A DNA stretch of 64,000 nt. It comes from Apophysomyces variabilis (lineage: Eukaryota > Mucoromycota > Mucoromycetes > Mucorales > Mucoraceae). Every line of letters begins with the position of its first letter. Position 1 is the first letter of the stretch. Positions 48,429-60,359 of this stretch are shown here, in pieces. The DNA lies in assembly GCA_002749535.1 (NCBI GenBank), contig MZZL01000039.1, positions 266,035 through 330,034 of the forward strand. Reading direction: 5' to 3'. The notes under the pieces were generated by a model that did no database searches, was not told the origin of the DNA, and worked only from the letters and a program-made list of their open reading frames with translations. Position numbers and translations under genes: made by a program.

Positions 48429-51400
48429 TCATTCACCGATAGAGCAGTGCTTGTACTTACTAGGTAATTGCCCTTCACGGGCCATGCAGAAGTCGAACCG
48501 GGGTTGGTTGACTAGCAAATTGTTGTGCAAGCTTGTAATTGCTTGAGTATTGAGAGCTGAACACCGGGATTGGACTTCCATCACTTGAGACAACATGGAT
48601 ACGCCTTTGAGTGCAATGTTCTTCGACGCCTTGCCATCCCGGTTCATAGTGCTACAGCCGTTGACGATGGTAACACAGTTGGGGTTCACGCAGCAGACAG
48701 CTCCATTACACTTCCTGACCTTGCGGTCCTTCCCTCGGTATTTCTGTAACTGTAGAGGCATGAGACACCAGTGGCAGGTCTTACTAGTGTTGTATTCGTT
48801 CACAATAACTACCAAGCCTTTTCGTCGTTGTACTCCACGTAACCGTTTGAGTCCCCTGCGAGCATGTCCTCGAATGTGAGAATTGGTGGGCTGCCAATGG
48901 CCGTAAAAATGAACAGCTTTTTCTGAAATCATGTCTTGGGGGAAGTGCATACGTTCGACATCAGCATACTTGTAGTATGCTTTCTGGGTAAACACCTCTC
49001 TAGTACGCTTTTCACGTTCAATTCTCCTGTCCTCAGCTTCGGCCCCTCTTTCTCAGCATTCTTCGCTCGTTCTCCGCGCAGACGATGTCTGCTCGAGCTC
49101 GAGTGATGGTTTACAGCTGATGCTCGGAGATTCCAGGTATTGTAAATATCGTGCCGTAGCTCTGTCGTTGTGTTACTGGTAAAGTCCCGTATCCGTTGTA
49201 TCATCCATGCAGATGTCGTACTTGTTGACACACCGGTAATCCGGATACCGGGATCAACGCCGCAAACAGGGATCGAATTCTTCTCAAAAAGTGGCTTCAC
49301 GAGAGACAGCATCTAAAATAGTTACCAATCTTTCATAATCTCTTCAGATTAAAGTGTACTTACCTGTGGCATGTACCCTTCGGTGATCTTTGCTTTGGCG
49401 TATGACGTTGCTTGGCTATTGCGCTTTTGCTTTTTACGCTTTCGTTTTCGGGAGCGACCTGTTGAAGCGCTGCTTTTCTCTTTGCCCTTCCCTTTTTTGC
49501 TTACTTCTCTCATCGCTTTGTTAAGGACGTAACGATCCCGTCGAGCTTGCTCGAGCTTTTCTTGTAGGACAATGGCAGTATTTTGTTTAGATCGGATTTG
49601 TTGCCGGGTTTGTTTCAGTTTTCGGTATGCCGTGCTATTTGTACGTCCATGAGCTGATGTGCTGTGATTTATCCGCTCTTTTTCCAAGGCACCTATTTCC
49701 TTTTGTATTAGCTTCAATTGTTGCTCCAAACTGAGTATGCTTGCTTGTGTGCGATCAATTCGCTCCTGCAACTGAGCTTTGCTGAGAGTGAGTTTTATCT
49801 CGGATTCCACGAATCTTTAATTATTTCGACGTTCTTGAAGTGCAGATACCTAAAATTGTATGTAACGGTTAACAATGCCTTTGACTCGTATCATTCATTT
49901 ACTTGATGGGGTTTGTTTCGGTTGATAGTCTCTACGACTCGTACAGTCCACTCGTTCACAAAAACAGGTCTCCAACAGAAAAATAAATGACGCCGATTCA
50001 TCATGCAGTGTGTTTTGTCCGTCTGGAAAAATGCTTTAAAGACGGTTTCTTTTTCTGTCCTCGCTTGAAGCCCACTAGTGATGAATTCCCCTTGTCTGTT
50101 TGTACGTATATCAAATGCATCAATCATGATTTTGTAGATGCCGTCTGCTTTCACTGGCAAAGCCCATTTGTTACTTGTTTCGATCGTCAGCTTGTTGACA
50201 CGGTCTTGCATGCCCAAGATAGTACTGACTACGTTCGATAATGCTGCAATAGGCAATACGGTAAGTATATGCTTTGCTGGAGGTTCATCAGGTTCATTTC
50301 TGCGTGGTGTGTATGGTTCAGGAAGTTGGCAACTTTGGCAGCCATTTGTTGCTCGGCTATGGTCAATATAGTACCCGTATGAACAGCGTCCGCGACGTCT
50401 TTTGCACTTGTAGTACGTTTGATCAGGGGGGGGGGATTCGACCAACATACGAACAATTGCAACTAGTGGACGAATAGTACGAGCACTGGTTTCCTTACTG
50501 GTTATTGCAGCTTGGCTACTAGTAGTAGTTGCCGTATCTTCGTCATCTTCAGAATCATTGACCAGGTCATCCTCTGCTTGATCAAGCCTAAAAGCTTCCT
50601 ACTCATCGTCAGCTTTTTGACTTTTAATTTCCTCTTCATTCAATTTCTTCTGGTCCTCTGTTCGATCTTTACGAGGTAAATTATCAGCAATCTTGCGTTG
50701 AATAGCTTCGACCACATTATCGGGACGACCATTCATGTATGCTTTCTTCAGTTCCTTGGTCCAGTACGATCGATTGCGCCGTCTTTGTACATTAGACCTC
50801 AAATCTTTTCGCTGTTCTTGGCGATCCTTCTTTTCTTCGGCTTTTTTCTTCACAAGCTGCATGTATTTGGACATGCGACGTGGCGCTAAATTTATACGGA
50901 GCAACAGACGGATGACATTGGTAAGAGATCTTGGATATAAGGAACCACTGTAGAGATTGTTCGCCGCAGTATACAACGCCCTTAAAGAATGGGCTTGAAA
51001 CTGTGACGCTACAGCATCATCGTTGGGATCGACCAGGGAGGATAGCACACCATTTATGCTAAACCATGGTTTAGGTCTGCAGCCGAAAAAAGAATTAGCA
51101 AGATTACTATAAAATGTAAAACGTACATCTGCTCTGTGTATATACCACCAACTGTGCTGTAGAACATGTTTTGGAACTGAGCAAAACTGAATATGTTTGC
51201 ATCGACAGCGGCGTCTGCATTAATAAAAGGCAGAGAGACTATACTATGTTTAGCTTTATGATCGCCAAAGTCGTAATCAGCAGGGAAAGCGTCTGCTAGG
51301 TTAATTTGAGTACTGTAATTGTCATATCCGATGAATTTGTACACGTCGCCGCGAAGTACCTAACGAGGAAATGTTTAACTTCCCGGTAGTAAACATGTCA

Positions 51401-52730
51401 AACGACAAACCATATCCGTAAAATGAGATAAAACAGTTTGCATATTGCTTATCACTCTCGAATTTGATTCCTTTGTCATCAGCAAGCGGGATCTTACAGT
51501 ATCAAGATCGATATCTGGGCGAACAAGTTTTCGCAAAGTTGTGGTAGCCACGCGAATGTACTCTTGATGGTTATCGTCTTCGTCGTCGCTTTGCTCCTTG
51601 TCTTCACTTGGCTCGTCACCCCTTCTGTTATCACCTTCACTATCATCACCGTGTATATGACTTGATTTTCTCTTGGAATCCTTGATTGATGCAGCTTGTA
51701 TTTCGTGATCAGTAATCTTTTTTCAACTGATTGCGATAAAAAAATCTTGCCATATCGTTCCAGAGCAACACAGGTTATCCGGGCTTTTGAAATGTTGTTC
51801 AAGAACAGATGGAGAAGCCTTTGTACCGTATTTCTCTTTCAAGGTTTTGAAAAGGTGATCCGAGCTTCCGCTGCTAGTTATCAAACCTTTAGGTGTCTTG
51901 TTTCGGTTCATGAATTTCTCTTTGTTTCTTGTAATTCTGGAAAATTCCAAATGTATCCTCTTATTGCTGTGATATTATATATTTAGATGATGCTCAAGTA
52001 AAAACAATGATCATTGCTTACATTTCTTTTCGTAACTCATCCTTAATAACTTCTTCTGTCACACCAAGTGGTGCACGTTGTTTTTTCTTCCCTGGCTCTC
52101 CCACGACATTTTTCATGGTCGCAGCAGGTGATATGAAAGGTGATTTTTCGATTGTGGTTTCAGGATCCGGTAACTTCGGAGAGGTAAACCTTGCGATATA
52201 TAAAGGAACCCAACGACTGGTTCCCGTATGAGAGTCCACTTCATGAAGAAGCGACATGTTATAGTCTGACTGATTGTTTCCAATCACTTTAGGTTTGCTC
52301 TGCGTGGAGAACAGGTACACCCGAATGTTACACATTTTGACAATAGCAATCAGACGTAGAAGGCCATTTGCGGGAATGGTTTGGTTATAACATAATCGTA
52401 GGGATACAGCATGCTGCTTGTCACCTAAGCAGCGCACTACAGCTACAGACAATGCAGCCTCTAATGGAGAGGTGTTGAAAAGCTTAGACACGGTTTGTAT
52501 ACCCCTTGCTTGCAACCATTGTAGCGCCTTACTTCGGTTCTCTTTTGATATTGGTCGTCCTCTAGCCCCAGCAATCACTGTTTGCATGTACTGTTCATAG
52601 TTTTTAGTGGGGCTACGGCTGATGGCATCGCCAATACTAAGACCTGAGTTTCCTACAAAGTTCAAATTTGGCAGCTACCATATTTTAACGTTAGTGTGCA
52701 GTGCTTGTTTTCTGTCTTTTACTTTACCAT
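48429..52730 (-). pseudogene. Degenerate Fanzor/TnpB-like RNA-guided nuclease gene (OrfB_IS605-type RuvC and zinc ribbon)
   Basis: A long, multi-exon gene of about 1,250-1,300 codons on the minus strand. The C-terminal 330 residues carry the TnpB/Fanzor hallmarks: RuvC-I CGVDPGIRITGVSTS (Asp codon 49255-49253), RuvC-II VNEYNTSKTCHWC (Glu codon 48797-48795) merged with a Cys zinc ribbon (CHWC...CNGAVCCVNPNC), and RuvC-III NRDGKASKNIALKG (Asp codon 48638-48636). Upstream lie a basic Lys/Arg-rich helical segment (KLTLSKAQLQERIDRTQAS to SRKRKRKKQKR), an acidic linker and a long N-terminal region. Inferred introns: 52676-52727, about 51951-52019, 51360-51497, 51077-51126, 49850-49912 and 49313-49363. 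The frame is broken by in-frame TGA (51725-51723), TAG (50601-50599) and TAA (49819-49817) and a one-base frameshift near 49043-49046. Terminal inverted repeats were not found. Confidence 0.78.
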
Positions 52731-55018
52731 ATAACAAAAAAAAATAGTACAATAAGAAGGATAAGTAAATAAGTATTTGAGAGTGCGTAGATAGTGAAGT
52801 GTTAAGAATAAGAATCAACTGGTGAAATACGACGTATTTAAACAAATCATTTCATTGTGAATACTTCTCCTTGGATTGTCTAACAGTACAGTATAGTTCA
52901 AGACAATGAATCATTCTGCAGTCGGCGTGTCAAATACTGAAGATGATCACTGATAAAACAATCATTATATTCGATGGCGTAATTGATGTTTTTCCTTATG
53001 CAAACGTCAAAAGGGGTTATCGTAAATCTCCATAATACTGTAGTTTATACAATAAGTACATATCCGATTTCTTAGCACTACGAAAAGTGCCCTTAAACGA
53101 AACTTCTATGGCTTATCTATATTCACTTTAATATATACACTCAGTGAATAAAGAAACGAACCAATAAAAGGTTCCTACAAGAAAGAAAGAGAAGTGAGAC
53201 ATTGAAATTCTTCGTGTAATTTATCTTTTGATGTGTAGAACGAGCTTTTTCTTTTTTATTTTCTATGTGTGTGGTCTATTGCTTTCATTATATATACCTT
53301 TATATTTCAGCTACAAATCTTTTAAGAGAAATAAAAGAAGATTGATAGTATCGTTACAGCAAATAAACAAAGTTCTCTGTTGTCATTTGTAGTTCTTTTG
53401 TTCCTGTTTAGTTTTAGTTAAAGGTGGACCGTAGTTGATGTAATAGCATGGCCTATGGCCAACGTCGCTATCTACTTACGAAGAACGAATGCGTAAGTAT
53501 AGAGGGTATGGGCGAGGAAGCGGTGTTGTGGGATGTGTGTCAGGAATTGTAACCGTTATTGAGAGTTATCAGAAACGTGAGGATCCTGAGATTTTAGGAT
53601 CCGTTTTTACATACAACGTCTGTGCGTGGAGAGTAAATGTACAAATAAATGAAGTACAAAAGATCGCTATCTTACTCGTCGCCTATACAGGCCAATCCAC
53701 ACACAAGGTCGTAAAGATCTATCTGTAACATGCACTTCTACAGATAAAGTGTGTATATAATGTAAGGTTAGCATGTATTTTTCGATATCTGTCTAGGGAA
53801 AAAAAAGATTAGTGCATCGGCTAGCGAGTGACAGAGATTGCAATATTTCTGAGTTATCTGAGCGTCTGTCAATGCAAAAATTGAAATAGCTTGAGAAAAG
53901 TATCAAAAGCTGCGACTCAGCTTGGTGACAGAGCCAAAAATTCAGCAGGCGGGCTGTGACTCATGTCACAAATTCGGTGACTCCGGCTGATGATACCGTA
54001 TGCATCAGCATAGCAACTATTGCTAGGTAAAAAACAAAGCCTGAAAAATGAAAGGCAAAAGATGAAGAACGACAGGAATTGAGATGCGTAAGATGGAGAT
54101 TTAGACTCGTCCATGCGATGAAGACAGTACGTCCTGTCTGCCGCTGAACAGTGGAGCATACTTATTCACTGTCAGAGCCGCTTGAATGTCTCTGTTTTAC
54201 GTGGCATGACCTGACATACATGTCAGATAGTTGGGGTTTGCTCGTGGTGAACGTATCTTCGATAGTCCCTATAGCGTGAAGTTTAATGGGAATCAGGATC
54301 TGATCATTATGACAGTAAGTCATCGGTACCTCGTGCATCATATAAGAGAATCAGTCTTGATGCTTTCTGTTGAGTCACAATGACCCTTGGGGTTTAGATG
54401 CTGAGAAAACGATCGCTGTTTGTTACGGCTTCTTCTTGTTTGGCTAGTAACACAGGGAGGTCCCGATATTTAAGCACTTGCTATGTCTGCCGCTGTCAAA
54501 GGCGAATTTAGCTGCTCTTTTCTTAATTGATATTATTACTCGATCTGTGGGTTCCTCTGCTTATGTCACGAGTGCCAAACGCACGTTGCCGGAGATTCCG
54601 TTTTCTTCCCGTTCTCTATCGCGGAGTGCATTATACTCACAGTGCATTTGTTTCTGGTCGCTGTGTTGGCAAAAAAGGGGCAATATGTTTGGTCTTTTTC
54701 GTTAAGGTTTTGTAGTAACTAGTTGCAGCAGAGATAAATCGGTTTCTGATACCGACTCAAGGCTCATCATCCTTTTGCAATCCTTTGTAATAACACCTTT
54801 GAGAAAAAGAAAGCATTGAATGGCATCTGACTGGGCGACCCAGTGACAGATATGCAACGAGGGCGTCATCTTGCGCTCATTAAAACACCTGGTCTTCGCG
54901 TAAAAAAGCGAACCTTATTGTACTACCCATTTGACGATGTAAATGTAAAAGCAACTTGGTGCGACATAGGCACGTTGTTTGGCGTAGAGGAGAGGATGAA
55001 ATAGCTACGCGCCAATCT
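52731..55018. other. Gene-poor AT-rich region upstream of the Fanzor-like pseudogene
   Basis: No supported gene. Frames at 53489-53728 and 54478-54705 look random. A small inverted repeat (GAACC/GGTTC around AATAAAA) lies near 53157-53173. Part of this DNA may belong to the same mobile element, but no boundary was recognised. Confidence 0.4.
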
Positions 55019-55163
55019 TTAGGAGGAACGTAAATCATCTGAGATGTCAGCTATTTTGTCTGATGTAGCCATTCTCTCACTCTCATCGCTTAAAGATTTA
55101 GCCGATGAATCCTCGGGTTGATTACCGAAAAGAGGACGTACTTGCTTGAACCGTTTCAGCTGC
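55019..55163 (-). other. Possible orphan 3' exon
   Basis: The minus strand is open for about 48 codons after a TTTTTTAG acceptor-like site, reading QLKRFKQVRPLFGNQPED and ending ADISDDLRSS then TAA. The composition is protein-like and polar, but no upstream exons, family or start codon could be tied to it. It lies about 290 bp upstream of the TATA-driven small gene, on the opposite strand. It may be a gene fragment or chance. Confidence 0.22.
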
Positions 55164-55350
55164 CTAAAAAAGTGATGACGAAAGAACGCATAGGTTTAGC
55201 TTCATAAAAACCTTAAAGCAAATGTGTATTCTACCACTAGAAACGCACTTTATCCAAAAAAAGAAAGAATGGAACCATTATCGTTTTTGGTAACCACTTG
55301 CTACCTATGACTCTCGGCTAACCATTTAGTCGATCACCGTGATGTGAGCC

Positions 55351-55358
55351 CTATATAA
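55351..55358 (+). promoter_or_regulatory. TATA box of the small gene at 55449
   Basis: CTATATAAAA lies about 95 bp before the start codon and is followed by a CT-rich leader (CTTCTCTCCTCTTTCTC), the usual arrangement of strongly expressed or inducible fungal genes. It is the clearest TATA element in the window. Confidence 0.6.
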
Positions 55359-55448
55359 AAGACGAGAAATAAACATCACGGAAAGAGCACACATTGCCTT
55401 CTCTATATCTTAACTTCTCTCCTCTTTCTCTTTTTTATCTTTTACACG

Positions 55449-55691
55449 ATGATGGATTCTGTCTTGCACTTATTCAAGCACAACAAACAAGTTGAACCCC
55501 ACGATGACAATGAAGGACCATCCTCTAGTGCTCCTTTTGGCTTTTCTCAAGACTTGTCAAGGTTCCTCAAAGATCCAATGCGAATGAGTGATACCCCGGA
55601 TGTGGTTGGTAAATTCTACGATCCTATGAGCGTTGGCCGTGGTTTGCCTCACAGCTCCGTTGGATACGATGTCACGGATACCAGGGCATAG
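55449..55691 (+). CDS. Small unknown protein with strong promoter architecture
   Basis: Intronless 80-residue protein starting MMDSVLHLFKHNKQ. The middle is polar and Asp/Pro/Ser-rich (DDNEGPSSSAPFGFSQDLS), and the end contains DVVGKFYDPMSVGRGLPHSS. It has no signal peptide, membrane helix or cysteines. Support for a real gene comes from the TATA box about 95 bp upstream, a pyrimidine-rich leader, a clean ATG-ATG start, and an AATAAA about 90 bp after the stop. Family unknown; the small, hydrophilic, Gly/Pro/Asp-rich character would suit a stress-inducible or intrinsically disordered protein, but that is inference. Confidence 0.62.
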   Translation: MMDSVLHLFKHNKQVEPHDDNEGPSSSAPFGFSQDLSRFLKDPMRMSDTPDVVGKFYDPMSVGRGLPHSSVGYDVTDTRA

Positions 55692-56201
55692 ACATTTAAC
55701 CTCCGGCCAGGAACTACTCCACGAAGCGTTTTTCTTAATGTCTTAAATTCATGTATATATCACCTCTTTTTCTTTACAATAAATCATTTGTCGATTCGGA
55801 GCTAAGATGATGATGGGTTGAAGGTGTAACATATAAAACAAATATGGTAACGCACGAAGGTTGCAGTTTAATGATTCCGTCTCCTAGCCTAGATGAAAGA
55901 CTCGCGCCTGATGGGACTTAGAGATCTACATTAATACTTGAGTGTCACGAGAAATTTATTATCGCATCTCACTGCTTCATGTGTCTAGCGTATGATTTGA
56001 AACTAAACATGTTGCCATTACAAAACATTGTTAAGATAGTACAACCCATTCGTATGCTTCTTTGTAACGCCAAGACAATAACAGAAGTAATTCCATTCAT
56101 TCCAACGTACTTACCTAACTGATGCGTTCTTTTCCAAAAGAAAACATGTTATCCTGACGGCGTATATTCCCAGAACCACTGGAGCGATATACACAAATCG
56201 A
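55692..56201. other. Intergenic region
   Basis: 3' flank of the small gene with an AATAAA near 55780; nothing else recognised. Confidence 0.45.
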
Positions 56202-57145
56202 TTACACCTGCTTTCTATTTCCAAATACAGCACTGTTGTTTTCAGCGTTGTAAAGCTCATCAATAAGATAACTATGCACGTCCATCCCATACGATGTGAT
56301 CAAGTTGAAAGCAGGCTTGTTAGCGTGGGGCATAAACGATGAATAAACACCAACGATTTGACAGCCTAAATACCAAAAAAAGAAGGACTGCTGTTCAGAT
56401 ATGAAATGCATCCCTTTGTTGTTAGATTCTTTCTTATCTGCAATTTTTCCTTCTCCTATTGCTAGCTCCATCAATATAGAATAATAAATGTCAGTGTTTA
56501 CCCATGAAAAGGTCATATACTGAGTAACTTTGAGATCAAGGGTTAGGTGTATCATATGACTGTTACTGTCTGACATGGACAAAGCTCTGTCTTGTGAAAA
56601 TGCCAAGAGCTGCAAGGTAACGCCAAAAGCTTACCGTTGTTGGGAATTTCGGATGCAGTAGCTAACAATGCAAAACATCATGCGGATGCGTTTCTTACTC
56701 TTGGTTTGATACTGTAGCTCGCGTGCCTTAGCTTATGCAGACAAAGCACACACAGAGAGTGACTGGTGGTGGATATAGCACAATTGATATGCAAGTGGTG
56801 TAATCCGATAACCATAGAAAATAAATAAAAAAGGCTTGTATCTTTATTGATATACATACGCGCTTTCTGACATACATACTGCCAATGCATGTATGGTATT
56901 TTGAGTTCTGACCTGAAATAATCCATATCTAACCGAACTACACGCATCGCTTCCCCAAAGGTTAACGCAAGCTGCACCTGCAGTGATGTAACAAAAGGAT
57001 TTGCAAGAATACTCAGTGTATACAGCTTTCTATGCAAAGAGTTTGCCTTCACAATAGTTAAAATGACTATATTGCTATATAGTGCTTTTGTCTTCTTTTC
57101 TTTCCGTACTCCTTTTAGTAAAAGTGTCCCCTCATCACATGCCAT
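56202..57145 (-). CDS. Hypothetical protein, possibly a fragment of a lineage-specific family
   Basis: Two long minus-strand frames (57145-56678 and 56615-56202) can be joined by one intron: donor GTAAGA after ...YSIKPR and acceptor CCTTGCAG before LLAFSQDRALS, 95 nt and phase 0, giving about 280 residues. The first part reads MACDEGTLLLKGVRKEKKTK, then LYTLSILANPFVTSLQVQLA and FGEAMRVVRLDMDYF; the second contains HMIHLTLDLKVTQYMTFSW and ITSYGMDVHSYLIDELYNAE. Composition is protein-like, but internal introns are possible (GTCAGAAC after DMDYF). No domain was identified. It may be a 5'-truncated member of an uncharacterised fungal repeat family. Confidence 0.42.
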
Positions 57146-58591
57146 GGCATTTATGTTGTTGGTAGGATTGACAGCGCATAGCCAGCAAGAGAGACGCCCC
57201 TTAAAGATGTTCTCGACGGGTCTTACAGAAAATGACGTGTGTTACGAACGGAACCACATTCACTATCGTTGTACAGGTTTTTGCTAAAACGCTCATTTCG
57301 CTTCGTGAGAAGAAGAGCATCTATAGCTGATCGGTGCTTTTTTTTTGGCGGCAGACACTCGTTCAAGCGCACCTAGCAAGCGTGAGCCAGTAATCTGGAT
57401 TAGCAAAGAAGATTAACAAGTAAGGTGGGAGTTCACTACTAAATTTCATGATATCAAGTCATTGGCAGTGTCAAAGCCTTGGTAAAGCAACAGAGGTCGA
57501 ATATAGGCGAGAATTCAGATTGACGAGGAAGTGTCAAAGGAATAAAGAAATAAAGAAGAACAAATCGTAAAATTTATAGAAGGCAACTCTAACACTGCAA
57601 ACCTGCCGCATTGCATGTGTTACAATATTGTTTAGTTTTCCTTTGGCTCTAGCAATCTTTTGTCTACCATAGCAAACATCATGTTATTACAATACCTGAT
57701 GTTGTTCGTAGTGCATGGAAAAACTCATTGTCGCCTCAACAGACTATTGTTTCCGGTGAACCCAGTGAATGATGTCTCAAAGTCACGGACGTTCATTTTA
57801 CTAACAGTCTGTCATTTGGATTACTTTTCCCCAAGTCGAAGATGCTAACCAGGACGATAATGTTCATTTCACATAGTACCTAAGGATATTTCTTCCTTAT
57901 TTTTATATACCCTCTTCTGTTTTGTATGTACACTAAATGTGTTTGAAAGATTCCTCTTCTTCCACCTTAATATACTTGAGCATGATATCAGTCACAATAG
58001 ACATACCTTGCCATTATACGACTACGGAAGAGTCTTATAGATCTGTATACGTGATAATACTATCTTCACCCTTTGTTATCTGCAGAGTTAAATATAATTA
58101 CTTCCTCTATGACCACACCATAGCCTTTAAGTTAACTGCTCATTGCGGTTACTGAAGCTGTAAGGCATTCGGTATCAACGTCCAGACGTATAACGATGAG
58201 TTTTCTTTTCCGTCTCCGAAATGTTCAACTTCATCATTGCCCAATAGATCCTGTTGAGGGATATTACCCTTTCTCGCATTCATAGTAAATTATACTGCTA
58301 AATAGGAGTTATTACTTATTAGACTTCTTTACAGGTTGAGCGGGGACCGTTGAAGCACAAAGAGAAGTATGAGGTCCGCAAATCCATGGTGGTAATGTGA
58401 ATTCAGATAGGAAACAGTCATATCTGCTGCGTTACTTTTACTGTTCTCCCATCCACACTGCCTTTTCTTTTCATTGACGACATCGAATGGGCCTTTGAAA
58501 AAAGAAGTCATGGTAATGTTGTCGTTTATAAAGAGTGTGGAAATTTTTCTTCCTCAATTATGCATTTTCTCCTCAGGTCAAGTACTTCCAT
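57146..58591. other. Intergenic region with weak open frames
   Basis: A minus-strand ATG frame at 58329-58511 (60 residues, MTSFFKGPFDVVNEKKRQCG) is protein-like but short and unassigned. Others (57660-57848, 57937-58155) look random. Confidence 0.35.
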
Positions 58592-58780
58592 TTACTTTTG
58601 AACGTAGATTAACTCTGTACCACATAGCTCTGCTACCGATAAACTATTGAGAAAGTCCTTTGCCTTCTTTGGATTTCCTGTTTTGGCTTTCTGTGTTTCC
58701 CTCAACGGTTCGTCCCGTTGAGCATCAGCGTGTTCGAAAGGAGTGCGTTCACCCTGGATGGGGTATGATGTCTGTAAGTT
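58592..58780 (-). other. Possible 3'-terminal exon of an unidentified gene
   Basis: Following a TTACAG acceptor-like site, the minus strand reads TSYPIQGERTPFEHADAQRD and ends NSLSVAELCGTELIYVQK then TAA. The charged, non-repetitive composition suggests coding sequence, but I could not find matching upstream exons. It may be part of the same unknown gene as the 58329-58511 frame or an unrelated fragment. Confidence 0.25.
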
Positions 58781-59551
58781 GTTTGATTGATAGATTATTT
58801 CATGGTTCCATACTGACGATGCGGTTGTTTTATAGCACGCGACCACTGTTGGCTTTTTGATTTTTCATGTACGTCTTTTGTCATTGATGGGATCACGTTT
58901 ATGCGGATTCCTTTCCTTGCTGAGTGTACATGATATCAATGGCATAAGGGATTCATTGATTGCCTCTACTCTTTTCTACTCCAATATCTCATATTCAAAC
59001 CGATAAGTATCAAAATCCTCTCAATGCAATCGTCACCGACTCATTTGGAATAGGAAACGGTGCCAAGGCGGGAGGTCATTATCTTCTTTTGATCTCCCAG
59101 CCTTTCTCCGTCAGGTCTTAAAATAAGTCCATCATTATTCCCCAATTAAAGTGCCAACAATAGCTTATGCGGGTTTATGATGCCTGCAAGTGACAAATAT
59201 AGTGTAGCTGAAGCAAGCAGTTTATTGACTGAGATATTTTTTGTACTATTCAGCTCTTTTGGCTAGCATTCATTTAAAACTGGCTAGCGTTGCCGCTCAT
59301 TTGTTATATACAACCCCTTGCTGTCCCGGATAGGACACGCACGCGGGTACCAGCCCATATGCGCTGGAATTGCAAGTTCGCTTGTAAAGAAATAACACAG
59401 TATTTCCCAGCAAACTACGAAAATCAACGTCGCAGTCCAGTGGAATTAAACGTCGCAACAAATGAAAAAAAAAATTCAATGCCGTCCTTTTTCTGCTTAG
59501 CTTTCGTTTTAACTCATTTTAAAAGTGCATCCACATCCTTGAGCTCTCCCC
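58781..59551. other. Intergenic region
   Basis: No feature recognised; the end is the upstream side of the candidate gene at 59552. Confidence 0.4.
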
Positions 59552-60359
59552 ATGCCCACTATTAAACAGTCAAAAGCAGAAACCGCTGCTGCCAAGGTTG
59601 AAATTAGTAGGCTCAAACAACACAATGCTTCCCTTCTCCAGATGGTAGGCTCTAGTTTCCCTAATCGCCAAGTCTGTTGAATCTGTTTCCTTTAATACAA
59701 CCCGTCCATCCAATCCACATGCCTAATACATATCGACATCACTTCAAAAGCTATCTGTCGCATCAGGGTCCTTGCCCAGCCTGCTGTTCTTCGTTGTAAA
59801 AGAGCTTTTTTGATACTCACGCCTTTCCCCGATATTTTCCATACCCCCTCAACTTTTTTTTCATTTAAGCCCATAATAGGTTTTTCATAGCTTGCACATC
59901 TTATGAGATTGGTCTTGCCCGGGCGAACACATTTATTATTTTTGCACTCAATTGAACCACTGAATAAACTCAATCTTGTTTAATCGAAAGTCGATATTGC
60001 TTCTCTTCCGCGAACTGACAGAATTTGATTTTCAACTCTTTAAGATCTCTCCAGGACGCTATAAAGCAAAAAGAGAATATATCTAAAACTGTTAAATTAT
60101 ATGTCGTGTGAAGAAATCCACTCTCTTATCTAAAAGCGCGAGACTCAGTGCAGGTCAAACTTTTCATATCCTTTTGCCTTACGGCGCCATTTTCAATTAT
60201 TATGCTGCTCATGTGTATATCCTAGAGAAGAAGAGACAACGATTATCACTCACTCTGTACGAAGTCGGAGAAGAGCTAGCCGAACGGAGACAATGGTTGA
60301 ACCACCCTGGTCTTAAGGACGAGAAGAAGAAAAACCAGAACCGTCCAGAACTCCTTTAA
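59552..60359 (+). CDS. Candidate small coiled-coil protein gene with unresolved splicing
   Basis: The first exon 59552-59644 reads MPTIKQSKAETAAAKVEISR and ends KQHNASLLQM at a GTAGGC donor. A later exon after an ACTGACAG acceptor (60022 on) stays in phase: NLIFNSLRSLQDAIKQKENI. A third block at about 60224-60359 reads KKRQRLSLTLYEVGEELAER followed by RQWLNHPGLKD and stops at TAA. All three are rich in Glu, Lys, Leu and Gln and look like helical coiled coil. The first intron would be about 377 nt, long for this genome, and I could not find a junction that joins block two to block three in phase. The gene may be real with an unrecognised exon, or fragmentary. Confidence 0.35.

Noticed and set aside
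50427..50436. Run of ten G as a frameshift in the Fanzor-like gene
   Set aside because: The protein-like frame is the same on both sides of the run, so it is not a disruption in this copy.
52731..53800. Terminal inverted repeats for the Fanzor-like element
   Set aside because: I compared both flanks by eye and found no convincing matching ends or target duplication.
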